Assembly: GCF_021029445.1 (NCBI RefSeq) | Contig: NZ_CP072610.1 | Location: 2,852,001 to 2,916,000 of the forward strand | DNA: 64,000 nucleotides | Direction of reading: 5' to 3' | Origin: Pseudomonas wenzhouensis | GTDB lineage: Bacteria > Pseudomonadota > Gammaproteobacteria > Pseudomonadales > Pseudomonadaceae | Shown: piece by piece, positions 34,562 to 43,214 of the stretch | How the letters are laid out: the number at the start of each line of letters is the position of its first letter | Numbering within the stretch: the stretch's first letter is position 1 | Translations under genes and position numbers: made by a program | The notes under the pieces: model-generated | What the model was told of the DNA's origin: nothing | What the model saw: only the letters and a program-made list of their open reading frames with translations | Database searches by the model: none

Positions 34562-36339
34562 AACTAAGCCGCTGGCTGCCATGCCTCGACTGGAGCCAAA
34601 GTTACGACCGCAGCAGCGCCGCCCAGGACGGTCTGGCGGCACTGATCGTGACACTGATGCTGATTCCCCAGAGCCTGGCCTACGCCATGCTTGCCGGGCT
34701 GCCGCCGGTAACGGGCCTGTATGCCAGCATAGTGCCACTGCTGGCCTATGCCCTGTTCGGCTCCAGCCGCACCCTGGCGGTCGGACCCGTGGCCGTAGTC
34801 TCGCTGATGACCGCAGCATCACTGGCCCCGCTATTTCCTGCTGGCAGTGCCGAGTATATCGGCGCGGCCATGTTGCTGGCCCTAATGTCCGGCTTGCTGC
34901 TCGCACTGATGGCGGTATTGCGCCTAGGCTTTCTCGCCAACTTCCTCAGCCATCCGGTGGTTTCCGGCTTTATCAGTGCCTCGGGCATTCTGATTGCCGT
35001 AGGCCAGCTCAAGCATCTACTGGGGGTATCGGCCTCCGGGGAAAGCCTGCCGCAAATCCTGCCGCAGCTCTGGCAGAACCTGCCGAAAAGCCATTGGCCC
35101 ACCCTGCTGATCGGCCTGCTCAGCCTGGCCTGGCTGTGGTGGTCAAGGGCCCGGCTGAAGGCGCTGCTGCAGCGCCTAGGGCTATCGGCACAGAGCGCTG
35201 GCAACCTGGCCAAGGCCGGGCCGGTGCTGGCAATAGTGGCGGCCATAGTCGCCGTCACCTTACTGCAGCTGGACCAGCTTGGAGTCAGGGTGGTCGGCGC
35301 CATTCCCCAGGGCCTGCCCGGCCTGACCCTGCCCACGCTCGACCTGAACCTGGCCCTGCAACTGCTGCCGGCAGCGGTACTAATCAGCCTCGTGGGCTTT
35401 GTAGAATCGGTCTCGGTTGGCCAGACTCTGGCCGCCAAACGCCGCCAGCGCATCGAGCCGGATAATGAGCTGCTCGGCCTCGGCGCTGCCAACCTCGGCG
35501 CTGCCTTCAGCGGTGGCTTCCCGGTTACTGGCGGCTTTGCCCGTTCGGTGGTCAACCATGATGCCGGCGCGCAGACGCCCATGGCCGGGGTCTTTACCGC
35601 CGCCGGCATAGCCCTGAGCGTAATGCTCCTGACCCCGCTGCTGCACAACCTGCCCCAGGCCGTACTTGCCGCCACCATCATCGTCGCGGTGCTTAGCCTG
35701 GTCGACCCGAGCTCGCTGCGCCGCACCTGGCGCTACTCGCGCCAGGACGGCACTGCGCAGCTGGCCACCCTGCTCGGCGTGCTGCTAATTGGCGTGGAAG
35801 CCGGCATCCTGATAGGTGTGGCGCTCTCGCTGCTGCTATTTCTCTGGCGCACCAGCCAGCCCCATATGGCAGTGGTCGGCCAGGTACCGGGTAGTGAGCA
35901 TTTTCGCAATGTCGAACGCTTCGCCGTCATCGAGTCTCCCAGCGTGCTGTCGCTGCGGGTCGACGAGAGCCTGTACTTCCCCAACGCCCGCTACCTGGAG
36001 GACCGTATTGGCGAACTGATCGCAAGCCGCCCCCAGGTTCGCCATCTGGTGCTGATGTGCTCCGGGGTCAACCTGATCGACGCTAGTGCCTTGGAGTCGC
36101 TGGAAGCCATAGTCGAACGCTTGCATACGGCAGGTGTGCAGTTGCACCTATCAGAGGTCAAGGGCCCGGTGATGGATCAATTGCGCCGCTCCAGTTTTCT
36201 CGAGCAGTTTGGCGGCCAGGTATTTATCAGCCAGTTCCAGGCCCTAAAAGCCCTAGCCCCACAGATCGCTTTTGAGACACTTGGGCAAGGCTCATACAGA
36301 GCAGATTCAACCGTTCAGTTCACAAGGAAAACCCCATGA
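34558..36339 (+). CDS. SulP-family anion transporter with STAS domain
   Basis: The 593-residue inner-membrane protein has about 11-12 TM segments, SulP motifs (LIPQSLAYAMLAGLPPVTGLYAS, GPVAVVSLM, FSGGFPVTGGFARSVVNHDAGAQTP) and a C-terminal STAS domain (about 450-575; LVLMCSGVNLIDASALESLEAI). SulP proteins carry sulfate and related anions. In this operon it may move the sulfite or sulfate made by sulfide oxidation. Both ends overlap neighbouring genes by 4 bp, indicating tight coupling. Confidence 0.92.
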   Translation: MKLSRWLPCLDWSQSYDRSSAAQDGLAALIVTLMLIPQSLAYAMLAGLPPVTGLYASIVPLLAYALFGSSRTLAVGPVAVVSLMTAASLAPLFPAGSAEYIGAAMLLALMSGLLLALMAVLRLGFLANFLSHPVVSGFISASGILIAVGQLKHLLGVSASGESLPQILPQLWQNLPKSHWPTLLIGLLSLAWLWWSRARLKALLQRLGLSAQSAGNLAKAGPVLAIVAAIVAVTLLQLDQLGVRVVGAIPQGLPGLTLPTLDLNLALQLLPAAVLISLVGFVESVSVGQTLAAKRRQRIEPDNELLGLGAANLGAAFSGGFPVTGGFARSVVNHDAGAQTPMAGVFTAAGIALSVMLLTPLLHNLPQAVLAATIIVAVLSLVDPSSLRRTWRYSRQDGTAQLATLLGVLLIGVEAGILIGVALSLLLFLWRTSQPHMAVVGQVPGSEHFRNVERFAVIESPSVLSLRVDESLYFPNARYLEDRIGELIASRPQVRHLVLMCSGVNLIDASALESLEAIVERLHTAGVQLHLSEVKGPVMDQLRRSSFLEQFGGQVFISQFQALKALAPQIAFETLGQGSYRADSTVQFTRKTP

Positions 36340-36716
36340 AAAGTGCGCATGACTTGGTCACCGAAGCCAAGGCCCGCATCCACGAAATCAACATTGATGC
36401 CGCTGACGCCGCAATCCACGAAGCAGACGTTCTGCTAGACGTACGAGAGGCTGACGAGTTCCACGCAGGACACATACCTGGCGCGATAAACATTCCGCGC
36501 GGCTTACTGGAATTCAAACTGAGCAACGATCCGAAGCTATCAGCTCGTGACATGAAGATTGTGCTGTACTGCAAAACGAGTGGCCGGGCAGCCTTGGCTG
36601 CTTGTTCCTTGCACGATATGGGCTACCTACAGGTGCAATCAATCGAGGGTGGTTTTGATGCTTGGTTCGCTGCCGGCAAGGACGTGACTACACCTAGCCT
36701 GCCGACCTTTGACTGA
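36336..36716 (+). CDS. rhodanese-like sulfurtransferase (cytoplasmic)
   Basis: The 126-residue single-domain rhodanese has DVREADEFHAGHIPGAINIPRG and the active-site Cys79 in VLYCKTSGRAAL. It has no signal peptide. It overlaps the SulP stop. Such proteins use persulfide sulfur to make thiosulfate or hand sulfur to acceptors. Confidence 0.92.
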   Translation: MKSAHDLVTEAKARIHEINIDAADAAIHEADVLLDVREADEFHAGHIPGAINIPRGLLEFKLSNDPKLSARDMKIVLYCKTSGRAALAACSLHDMGYLQVQSIEGGFDAWFAAGKDVTTPSLPTFD

Positions 36717-36729
36717 GAGGAAGAAATAA

Positions 36730-37269
36730 ATGAAACGATTGTTGCTATCTACTGCATTGAGCTTGCTCGCTCTTACTGCGCAGGCCGCTGATATTGGCGT
36801 CACCGCCCATGAGGTACATGCTCGAGTCCAGCAGGCTGACGCCAAAGTTCTGTTCGTCGACGTCCGCGACCCAGTTGAGATCATGTTCGTCGGCTTCACC
36901 GACGCCGTGCATATCAATGTTCCCTACCTTCTGGTTGACCGCAGCGCCTGGGACGAACAGCGTGGCACTTACAAAATCGCGCAAAACCCAAACTTCATTA
37001 CCGAAATCCGTGCCGAGTTGAAAAAACGAGGCCTCGATGAGAATGCCGAGATCATCACCATGTGTCGCTCCGGCAGCGAACGGGGCGAACCAAGTGCGGC
37101 TTTTCTCCGTGAGAACGGTTTTCCCAATGCTCGTTATGTAATCAATGGATTTCAGGGCTCGGCAATTAAGGAAGGCGCACATTCAGGCTTTCGTTTGCAG
37201 AACGGCTGGCAAAACTCCGGTCTGCCGTGGAGTCCGAAGATGAACCCGGAAAAGATGTACCGCCCATAA
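36730..37269 (+). CDS. rhodanese-like protein, periplasmic
   Basis: The 179-residue protein has a signal peptide (MKRLLLSTALSLLALTAQA) and a rhodanese fold with VDVRDPVEIMF, an insertion before the active site, and Cys112 in ITMCRSGSERG. It would act outside the inner membrane on thiosulfate or sulfide-derived persulfide. It lies 13 bp after the cytoplasmic rhodanese in the same operon. Confidence 0.9.
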   Translation: MKRLLLSTALSLLALTAQAADIGVTAHEVHARVQQADAKVLFVDVRDPVEIMFVGFTDAVHINVPYLLVDRSAWDEQRGTYKIAQNPNFITEIRAELKKRGLDENAEIITMCRSGSERGEPSAAFLRENGFPNARYVINGFQGSAIKEGAHSGFRLQNGWQNSGLPWSPKMNPEKMYRP

Positions 37270-37311
37270 CGTCGGCACCAAAATAACCATCAAACATAGA
37301 GGAAATACATC

Positions 37312-37500
37312 ATGAAATCAAACGTTGGCGGCATCGACAAGATTGCTCGAATCGTGGTTGGTATCGCGCTGATCGTCTGGACATTCTTTGGCGGCCCAGT
37401 ATGGGCTTGGATCGGTGTCCTGCCATTGGCCACCGGCCTACTCGGGTGGTGCCCGGCTTACACTCTGCTTGGCATCAAGACCTGCCCGGTCAAGAAATAG
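37312..37500 (+). CDS. DUF2892 (YgaP-like) membrane protein
   Basis: The 62-residue protein has two TM segments (IARIVVGIALIVWTFFGG; AWIGVLPLATGLLGWCPAYTLLGI) and the DUF2892 ending GWCPAYTLLGIKTCPVKK. In E. coli YgaP this module is fused to a rhodanese and anchors it in the membrane; here it is a separate last gene of the sulfide operon. GAGG lies upstream of the ATG. Confidence 0.9.
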   Translation: MKSNVGGIDKIARIVVGIALIVWTFFGGPVWAWIGVLPLATGLLGWCPAYTLLGIKTCPVKK

Positions 37501-37689
37501 ACCTACTGCCGGGCCGTCTTCTCAAGTCGACTCGGCCTATCAAAGTGATAGTAAGTCTCAGATTTTCTTTTCACGAAAAGTTGTTAGCTCGCCTGAAACC
37601 TGATAGCCGCCCCCTTCGTCACTCTGCCGATCTTGCTACGGCCAAGTATATTGTTGTGCTGAGTCAACTCACATTTACCAGGAAAGAGA

Positions 37690-38181
37690 ATGACTATAGA
37701 AACCAATGAATCAATGCCCATTAATATAGGTATTAGTGCCTGTGACCGTGAGAAAATTGCGCACGGCCTATCTGGGCTGCTGGCTGACAGCTACACCTTA
37801 TATTTGATGACCCATAACTTTCACTGGAATGTAACCGGACCACAATTCAACGGACTGCATCAGATGTTTATGACGCAATATACCGAGCAATGGAATGCTC
37901 TGGACATGATTGCGGAACGCATTCGTGCACTCGGGCATCCCGCACCGGGTACCTACAAAGCATTTATCCAACTCGCGTCTATTGCTGAAGTTGAGGGAGT
38001 GCCGAAGTCTAACGATATGGTTCGGCACTTAGTCACAGCTCACGAGGCAACCGCACGAACCGCACGCAAGATGTTCCCTCTGGTCGATGCTGCAGATGAT
38101 CAGCCGACTGCTGATCTACTCACCCAGCGAATTGAAGTTCATGAGAAAACAGCATGGATGCTGCGTAGCCTTCTGGAATAG
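37690..38181 (+). CDS. dps: Dps-family ferritin-like protein
   Basis: The 163-residue protein shows the Dps ferroxidase motif (LMTHNFHWNVTGPQFNGLHQMFMTQYTEQWNALDMIAERI), with His, Asp and Glu ligands shared between subunits. Dps stores iron with H2O2 as oxidant and protects DNA. A 190-bp gap separates it from the sulfide operon, so it may have its own promoter. Together with katG it gives peroxide protection in this region. Confidence 0.93.
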   Translation: MTIETNESMPINIGISACDREKIAHGLSGLLADSYTLYLMTHNFHWNVTGPQFNGLHQMFMTQYTEQWNALDMIAERIRALGHPAPGTYKAFIQLASIAEVEGVPKSNDMVRHLVTAHEATARTARKMFPLVDAADDQPTADLLTQRIEVHEKTAWMLRSLLE

Positions 38182-38191
38182 TAAAAATGGA

Positions 38192-38221
38192 CGCCCTTAG
38201 CCTAAATAAGGGTTAAGGGCG
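38192..38221. terminator. hairpin between dps and dsrE-like gene
   Basis: CGCCCTTA and TAAGGGCG form an 8-bp stem with a 14-base loop between converging genes. No U-run follows on the plus strand; assignment as a terminator is weak. Confidence 0.4.
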
Positions 38222-38264
38222 ACTACTTTCAGGTTGAGCCGGCTGCTGAAGTGCTCAAGCTTGG

Positions 38265-38681
38265 TTAAAAGCTGAATACCTTGCGCTGCTTTTCAAGCAT
38301 GGCGCTTGCCATGGCGTCAGGCTTGGCGACTGAGACACCCTCCTTGAGTTGCGCCTGGGTATAACCGGTGTTGGGCAAATAGAGCGCACAGACCGACGCA
38401 GTGGCACCTTTTTGCATGGCGGCATTTAGCAGTTGCGCCGGAGTCACATCATTGGGTTTCAGGGCTTCACCTCCTGCCTCCTTGAGCGCCAGAGCACCCG
38501 CCTGGTCGCAAAGCAGAATATCCACCTGAGCCCCCTGCGCCTGCATCTGGTTGGCCAGTACCATGGCCATACCCTGGGTCATATTGCTTGCGTCACTGAC
38601 TATGACTGTTACCGCTTGGGTTTCGGCCATGGCCATGGTGGTGAGACCAGACAAGGCAATAGCTGTTAGTAATTTTTTCAT
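38265..38681 (-). CDS. periplasmic DsrE-family sulfur-relay-like protein
   Basis: The 138-residue protein has a signal peptide (MKKLLTAIALSGLTTMAMA) and a DsrE/DsrF-like fold with VTVIVSDASNMTQGMAMVLANQM and Cys in VDILLCDQAGALAL and TASVCALYLPNTG. DsrE-like proteins bind and transfer persulfide sulfur. It starts with a strong RBS (AAGGAG) and an operator lies 69 bp upstream, so it seems to be a monocistronic member of the same regulon. Confidence 0.87.
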   Translation of the reverse strand: MKKLLTAIALSGLTTMAMAETQAVTVIVSDASNMTQGMAMVLANQMQAQGAQVDILLCDQAGALALKEAGGEALKPNDVTPAQLLNAAMQKGATASVCALYLPNTGYTQAQLKEGVSVAKPDAMASAMLEKQRKVFSF

Positions 38682-38749
38682 GTGTTTCTCCTTGATCAGA
38701 AAAAGATGCGGTGGCGTCAGTCAGACCAGTTGCTGTAACTAACCACACA

Positions 38750-38765
38750 ATACCCCCGTGGGTAT
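38750..38765. promoter_or_regulatory. CstR/CsoR-type operator upstream of dsrE-like gene
   Basis: ATACCCCCGTGGGTAT has the same 6-bp arms and 4-bp spacer as the operator at 31912. It lies in the promoter region of the minus-strand dsrE-like gene. Confidence 0.75.
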
Positions 38766-38879
38766 ATTGCTCATCCTAGACTTTATGCTGCCCCGTGCCC
38801 AGTAACGCAGCCGCGACATAATGTCCGAAGTTCTTGTATGAGCCACCACCTAGATCGAGCGTAAACATCTTCTCCATAA

Positions 38880-40550
38880 TTAGAGCAACACATGCCTGCT
38901 CTCCAGTTGATGCCAGCGCAGCAGTCGATCAGCCGTAGGCAATGCGTCGGCACTATGACCGAGCAGCAACACCGTGCGCCCCTGCAGCCAGGTATCGAGG
39001 CCTGGTTTGATGCGCTCGCGGGTGACCTGATCGAGGCCAGAAAAGGGCTCGTCAAGGATCACCACAGGCACAGTGCGAAGCAGCACCCTAGCTAGGGCAA
39101 GGCGTCGTCCTTCGCCACCGGACAACTGCCTACCGCTCTCCCCGACCCAGGTATTCAGGCCAGCGGCAAAGCCTTCCACCGTATCGGCCAGGGCAACCAT
39201 CTGTAGAACCTGCCAAAGTTGTTCATCACTGGCATTTGGGTTACCCAGCAGCAGGTTATCGGCGATGCTGCCATGCAACAGCTCGGTTTCCTGAGTCAGG
39301 TAGGCCACCTGGCTACGCCAGGCGTCCAGATCGAACCGGGGCAAGGGGATACCCGCCACGCTGACCTGGCCGGAATCCGGGTCAATCAGACGCGCGGCCA
39401 GCGCCGCCAGGGTAGATTTGCCGCAGCCTGAAGGCCCGACTACAGCAAGGCGCTCACCGGCGGACAGGTGCAGATCGAGCTGGGCAATGCCGGCATGATC
39501 GACTTCAACCGCCTGCCAGCTTAGGCTGATTTTCTCAGGAATGGGATCCGGTTTATCTGGGCTGTGCAGGCGTCCGGCCAGGGCCACCTGCTGGTTAAGG
39601 CGGGCCGCCGCTGCACAGGTGCCCCCCCATTGGCCAAACGCCGCCGGCAACGACGCAAAAGCTTCGTTAAGGGCCATCAATGCCAGGGCAATCAGCACCA
39701 CAAACGGCCCGCTGAGCAGCCCCTCCTGATAAGCAAAAACCCCGGCAAACAGACCCAGCAGACTCGCCCCCAGCACACCGAACAGCACCAATGACTGGGC
39801 CAGTAACACACGCCCCTGCAAGGTCAGCTGTTCATCCAGCAGTTGCTGGCTTCGTTCCAGCAGGGCTTGCCGATGCAGCCCCAGGCACGCGGCGGCCGAC
39901 AGTTCAGCTAGCCCCTGTAACTGCTCGATGCACTTCACGCGTAAGCCATCAAGCTGCTCGACACGCCTGGCACTCAGGCGCAATCCGGCCACGGCCATAC
40001 CAACCGTCACCAGCAGTAACAGCGACAGCAGGAGTAGCAGCAGGGTCAACGCTAGCCCAGGGTGCGCCAGCGCCAGCAAGGCGCAGACCAGCCCAATCGC
40101 TAACAGCGCCACGGCCGGAGGTGCCAGTAGGCGCAGGTAGAGGGTGTCCAGGGCATCGATATCGGCGGTTAGGCGATTAAGCCACTGGGCGGCCCGCAGC
40201 TGCCCCAGGGTGGCACCATCCAGCTGCGCCAGGGCGCTGAAGTGACGCACGCGCAGATCCGCCAGCAAGCCAAGTACCGTGTTATGGTTGAACACCCGTT
40301 CGCAGTAGCGAGCTAGGGTGCGCGACAGGGCAAAAAAGCGGATACCGCCACCCGGCACATAGATATCGAACAGCACCTTCTCCCCTGCAGCCCAGAGCAA
40401 TGCGGTGACCCCAGTTGCAGTGATAAACCAGCCCGACAGAGCCAGCAAACCAATGGCGCTGAGCACAGTCAGCAACATCAGCAGCGCGCCCACCAGCAGC
40501 CGGCCACGCCATTGGCGCATATGCTGCAGCCAGGGCCATAACTCACGCAT
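38880..40550 (-). CDS. cydC: ABC transporter CydC (bd-oxidase assembly)
   Basis: The 556-residue fused ABC exporter has six TM segments and a nucleotide-binding domain: Walker A GPSGCGKSTLAALA, signature LSGGEGRRLALARVLL, Walker B VVILDEPFSGLD, and His switch GHSAD. CydDC exports cysteine and glutathione to the periplasm and is needed for haem assembly in bd oxidase. Its start overlaps cydD by 8 bp. It is the last gene of the cydABDC operon. Confidence 0.93.
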   Translation of the reverse strand: MRELWPWLQHMRQWRGRLLVGALLMLLTVLSAIGLLALSGWFITATGVTALLWAAGEKVLFDIYVPGGGIRFFALSRTLARYCERVFNHNTVLGLLADLRVRHFSALAQLDGATLGQLRAAQWLNRLTADIDALDTLYLRLLAPPAVALLAIGLVCALLALAHPGLALTLLLLLLSLLLLVTVGMAVAGLRLSARRVEQLDGLRVKCIEQLQGLAELSAAACLGLHRQALLERSQQLLDEQLTLQGRVLLAQSLVLFGVLGASLLGLFAGVFAYQEGLLSGPFVVLIALALMALNEAFASLPAAFGQWGGTCAAAARLNQQVALAGRLHSPDKPDPIPEKISLSWQAVEVDHAGIAQLDLHLSAGERLAVVGPSGCGKSTLAALAARLIDPDSGQVSVAGIPLPRFDLDAWRSQVAYLTQETELLHGSIADNLLLGNPNASDEQLWQVLQMVALADTVEGFAAGLNTWVGESGRQLSGGEGRRLALARVLLRTVPVVILDEPFSGLDQVTRERIKPGLDTWLQGRTVLLLGHSADALPTADRLLRWHQLESRHVLL

Positions 40551-42228
40551 CGGTCAGGCTCCCGTTGCTCAGGCGCAGCACCCGATCGGCCATGCCTATC
40601 AGAGCCGGGTGATGGGTGGCCATGATCAGGGTGCGACCGGCGGCGGCCAGGCCCTTCAGGGCCTCGACCACTTCCGCTTCGCTCTGTTCATCGAGGCTGG
40701 CGGTGGGCTCGTCGAGCAACAGCAGCGGCGAATCGCTCAGCCACACCCGGGCCAGGGCCAGGCGCTGGGCCTGGCCTCCGGAAAGCCCACGCCCACCCTC
40801 ACCCAGCGGGCTGTCCAGACCACTGGGTTGAGCCGTCAGCAGCTCAACCAAGCCAACCGCGGCCAGTGCCTGATGCATGGCGGCTGGCTGCGCATCCGGA
40901 GCGGTCAGGCGCAAATTTTCGGCCCAGCTGCCCTTGATCAAAAACGGCCGCTGCCCCATCCAGGCCAGCGGCTGCGCACCGGGGGTATGGCCAAAGATGC
41001 TGATAGTGCCGGCATCCGGCTGCACAAAGCCGGCCAGGCAATGCAGCATGCTCGACTTGCCCGAGCCCGAGGGGCCGACCAGGGCAATCACCTCCCCCGC
41101 CGCCACATGCAGATCAAGCCCGCGCAGAATAGAGCCACGCCCGACATAGCCAAGACTCAGCCCCTGCACATGAATACCCACGCAGTCCCCGGTCCGTAGC
41201 TCAGCCGGCAGCTTAGTGGCGGGCGCCTCCAGTCCTTCCAGTTCGGCCAGGGTATCGGCCGCCGCCAGGGCCGCTGCGCGGTCGTGGTAATGCTGGGCTA
41301 GGCTGCGCAGCGGCTGAAAGAACTCGGGGGCCAGCAGCAGGATAAACAGGCCACTGAACAGGCTTAGCGCAGGCGAAGGGCCATAGCTGATATAGCCAAG
41401 CAGACCGAAACCGATATACATGGCCACCAAGGCAATGGCCACCGAGGCAAAGAACTCCAGCACCGCCGAGGACAGGAACGCCACGCGCAGCGTCTCCATG
41501 GTGATGGATCGATAACGCTGGGTAGCCTGCTCGACACTGGCAATCGAGCGTCCAACCTGGCCGAACAGCTGCAGGCTGGTGAGGTTACGTACCCGGTCGA
41601 GAAACTGTCCGGCCAGACGCCCAGCCTGAAGTACATGACGCTGGCTGATGCGCTCCGCACTCATCCCCACCAGAGCCATAAACAATGGAATCAGCGGCGC
41701 GGCGAACAGGAGAAATAAGGCCGCCAGCCAGTCGAGCCAGAACACCACGGCCAACAGGCACAAAGGCACCAGCAGGGCCAGCCATTGCTGCGGCAGGTAG
41801 CGGGCATAAAAACCATCCAGGGCGTCCACCTGCTCGACCCACTGGTTACTCAGGCTGGCACTGGGCTGAGCTGCCAGGCGCACCGGCCCGAGCCTGGCCC
41901 AAAGGGCACTGAGCTCAGCGCGTACCCGCTGCCGCACACGGGCACTGGCATACTGGCCCAGGCGCTCCTGCACGGCCTGGGCCACCACCCGCAACAACAC
42001 CGCCAGTACCAGCCAAAACATCATCGGCCAGAGGCTGGCCGGCGCGGCGGCCTTCATCAACAGAGCGTGCACCAGAGCGGCCATCAGGCCCATCTGCAGG
42101 ATAATCGCCAGTGCTCCCAGCAGGCCCGCCGCTACGGCCCCCAGCAGTAGGGGGCGTACCGCTCGCTGGTGGCGGGCCAGCCAGCGACGGCTGCGCTGTT
42201 TACGCGCGCGGTCAGTGATAGCCTTCAC
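40543..42228 (-). CDS. cydD: ABC transporter CydD (bd-oxidase assembly)
   Basis: The 561-residue partner of CydC starts with GTG at 42228 and overlaps the cydB stop by 17 bp. It has six TM segments, Walker A GPSGSGKSSMLHCLAG, signature LSGGQAQRLALARVWL, Walker B LLLLDEPTASLDEQ and ATHHPAL switch. The CydDC pair is a heterodimeric thiol exporter. Confidence 0.93.
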   Translation of the reverse strand: MKAITDRARKQRSRRWLARHQRAVRPLLLGAVAAGLLGALAIILQMGLMAALVHALLMKAAAPASLWPMMFWLVLAVLLRVVAQAVQERLGQYASARVRQRVRAELSALWARLGPVRLAAQPSASLSNQWVEQVDALDGFYARYLPQQWLALLVPLCLLAVVFWLDWLAALFLLFAAPLIPLFMALVGMSAERISQRHVLQAGRLAGQFLDRVRNLTSLQLFGQVGRSIASVEQATQRYRSITMETLRVAFLSSAVLEFFASVAIALVAMYIGFGLLGYISYGPSPALSLFSGLFILLLAPEFFQPLRSLAQHYHDRAAALAAADTLAELEGLEAPATKLPAELRTGDCVGIHVQGLSLGYVGRGSILRGLDLHVAAGEVIALVGPSGSGKSSMLHCLAGFVQPDAGTISIFGHTPGAQPLAWMGQRPFLIKGSWAENLRLTAPDAQPAAMHQALAAVGLVELLTAQPSGLDSPLGEGGRGLSGGQAQRLALARVWLSDSPLLLLDEPTASLDEQSEAEVVEALKGLAAAGRTLIMATHHPALIGMADRVLRLSNGSLTDA

Positions 42229-43213
42229 CCGCCCGCACCTTGCCGCGGAATACCCAGTAGGTCCAGGCGGTATAGGTCAGCACGATGGGGATAACAAACA
42301 ACAGGCCCAGCAGCAGGAACAGCTGCGATTCCGGCGCCGAGGCTGCATCCCAGATGGTGTGGTTGGGCGGGATGATATAGGGCCACTTGGTTACCAACAG
42401 GCCCAGATAGGTGAAGACAAACAACCCCATGGTCGCCATAAAGGGCATGGCCTCACGACGCTTGCGCAGGCTGCGGAAAATCTGCAGCGCACACAAACCG
42501 GCCAGCAGCGGGAATATCCAGATCAGACCGATGGACGAGAACCAGCGGGCGTAGGCGGACGGATCGACCCAGGGAGTCCAGACGCTGATGGCAACAAACA
42601 CTGTCAGCACGGCGGTCAGCAGCTTGGGGGCCAACTTATAGGCCCAGTCCTGGATATAGCCTTCAGACTTCATGATCAGCCAAGTACAACCTAGCAGCGC
42701 ATAACCGGCCAGAAGCCCCAGGCCGGTGAGTACCGTAAAGGGCGTGAGCCAATCCAGGGGGCCACCCACGTACACCAAGCCTTCGGTATTGAAGCCCTGA
42801 ATATAGGCCCCCACCACAGCACCCTGGGCAAAGGAGGCGACAATCGAGCCACCAGCAAAGGCCCAGTTCCAGAGGTAGCGCGAGGTATTGGCCTTGAAGC
42901 GGAACTCGAAAGCCACGCCGCGGAAAATCAGACCCGCCAGCAGCAGGAAGACACCGATATACATGGCTGGCAGCAGCACCGAGTAAACCAGCGGAAAGGC
43001 CGCTAGCAGCCCAGCGCCGCCGAGCACCAGCCAGGTCTCGTTACCGTCCCAGACAGGTGCCACCGAGTTCATCATCACATCGCGGGCCTGCTCGTCCGGG
43101 GCGAAGGGAAACAGAATACCCACCCCCAGGTCGAAGCCATCCATCAGCACATACATGATGATGCCGAAGGCGATGATCACCGCCCAAATCATGGAAAGAT
43201 CAAACGGCACCAT
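42212..43213 (-). CDS. cydB: cytochrome bd-type quinol oxidase subunit II
   Basis: The 333-residue membrane protein begins MVPFDLSMIWAVIIAFGIIMYVLMDGFDLGVG, with the Asp-rich first helix typical of CydB/CioB, and contains NSVAPVWDGNETWLVLGGAGLLAAFP. About eight TM segments are predicted. It starts just 1 bp past the cydA stop. It forms the oxidase with CydA. Confidence 0.95.
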   Translation of the reverse strand: MVPFDLSMIWAVIIAFGIIMYVLMDGFDLGVGILFPFAPDEQARDVMMNSVAPVWDGNETWLVLGGAGLLAAFPLVYSVLLPAMYIGVFLLLAGLIFRGVAFEFRFKANTSRYLWNWAFAGGSIVASFAQGAVVGAYIQGFNTEGLVYVGGPLDWLTPFTVLTGLGLLAGYALLGCTWLIMKSEGYIQDWAYKLAPKLLTAVLTVFVAISVWTPWVDPSAYARWFSSIGLIWIFPLLAGLCALQIFRSLRKRREAMPFMATMGLFVFTYLGLLVTKWPYIIPPNHTIWDAASAPESQLFLLLGLLFVIPIVLTYTAWTYWVFRGKVRAGEGYH

Positions 43214-43214
43214 A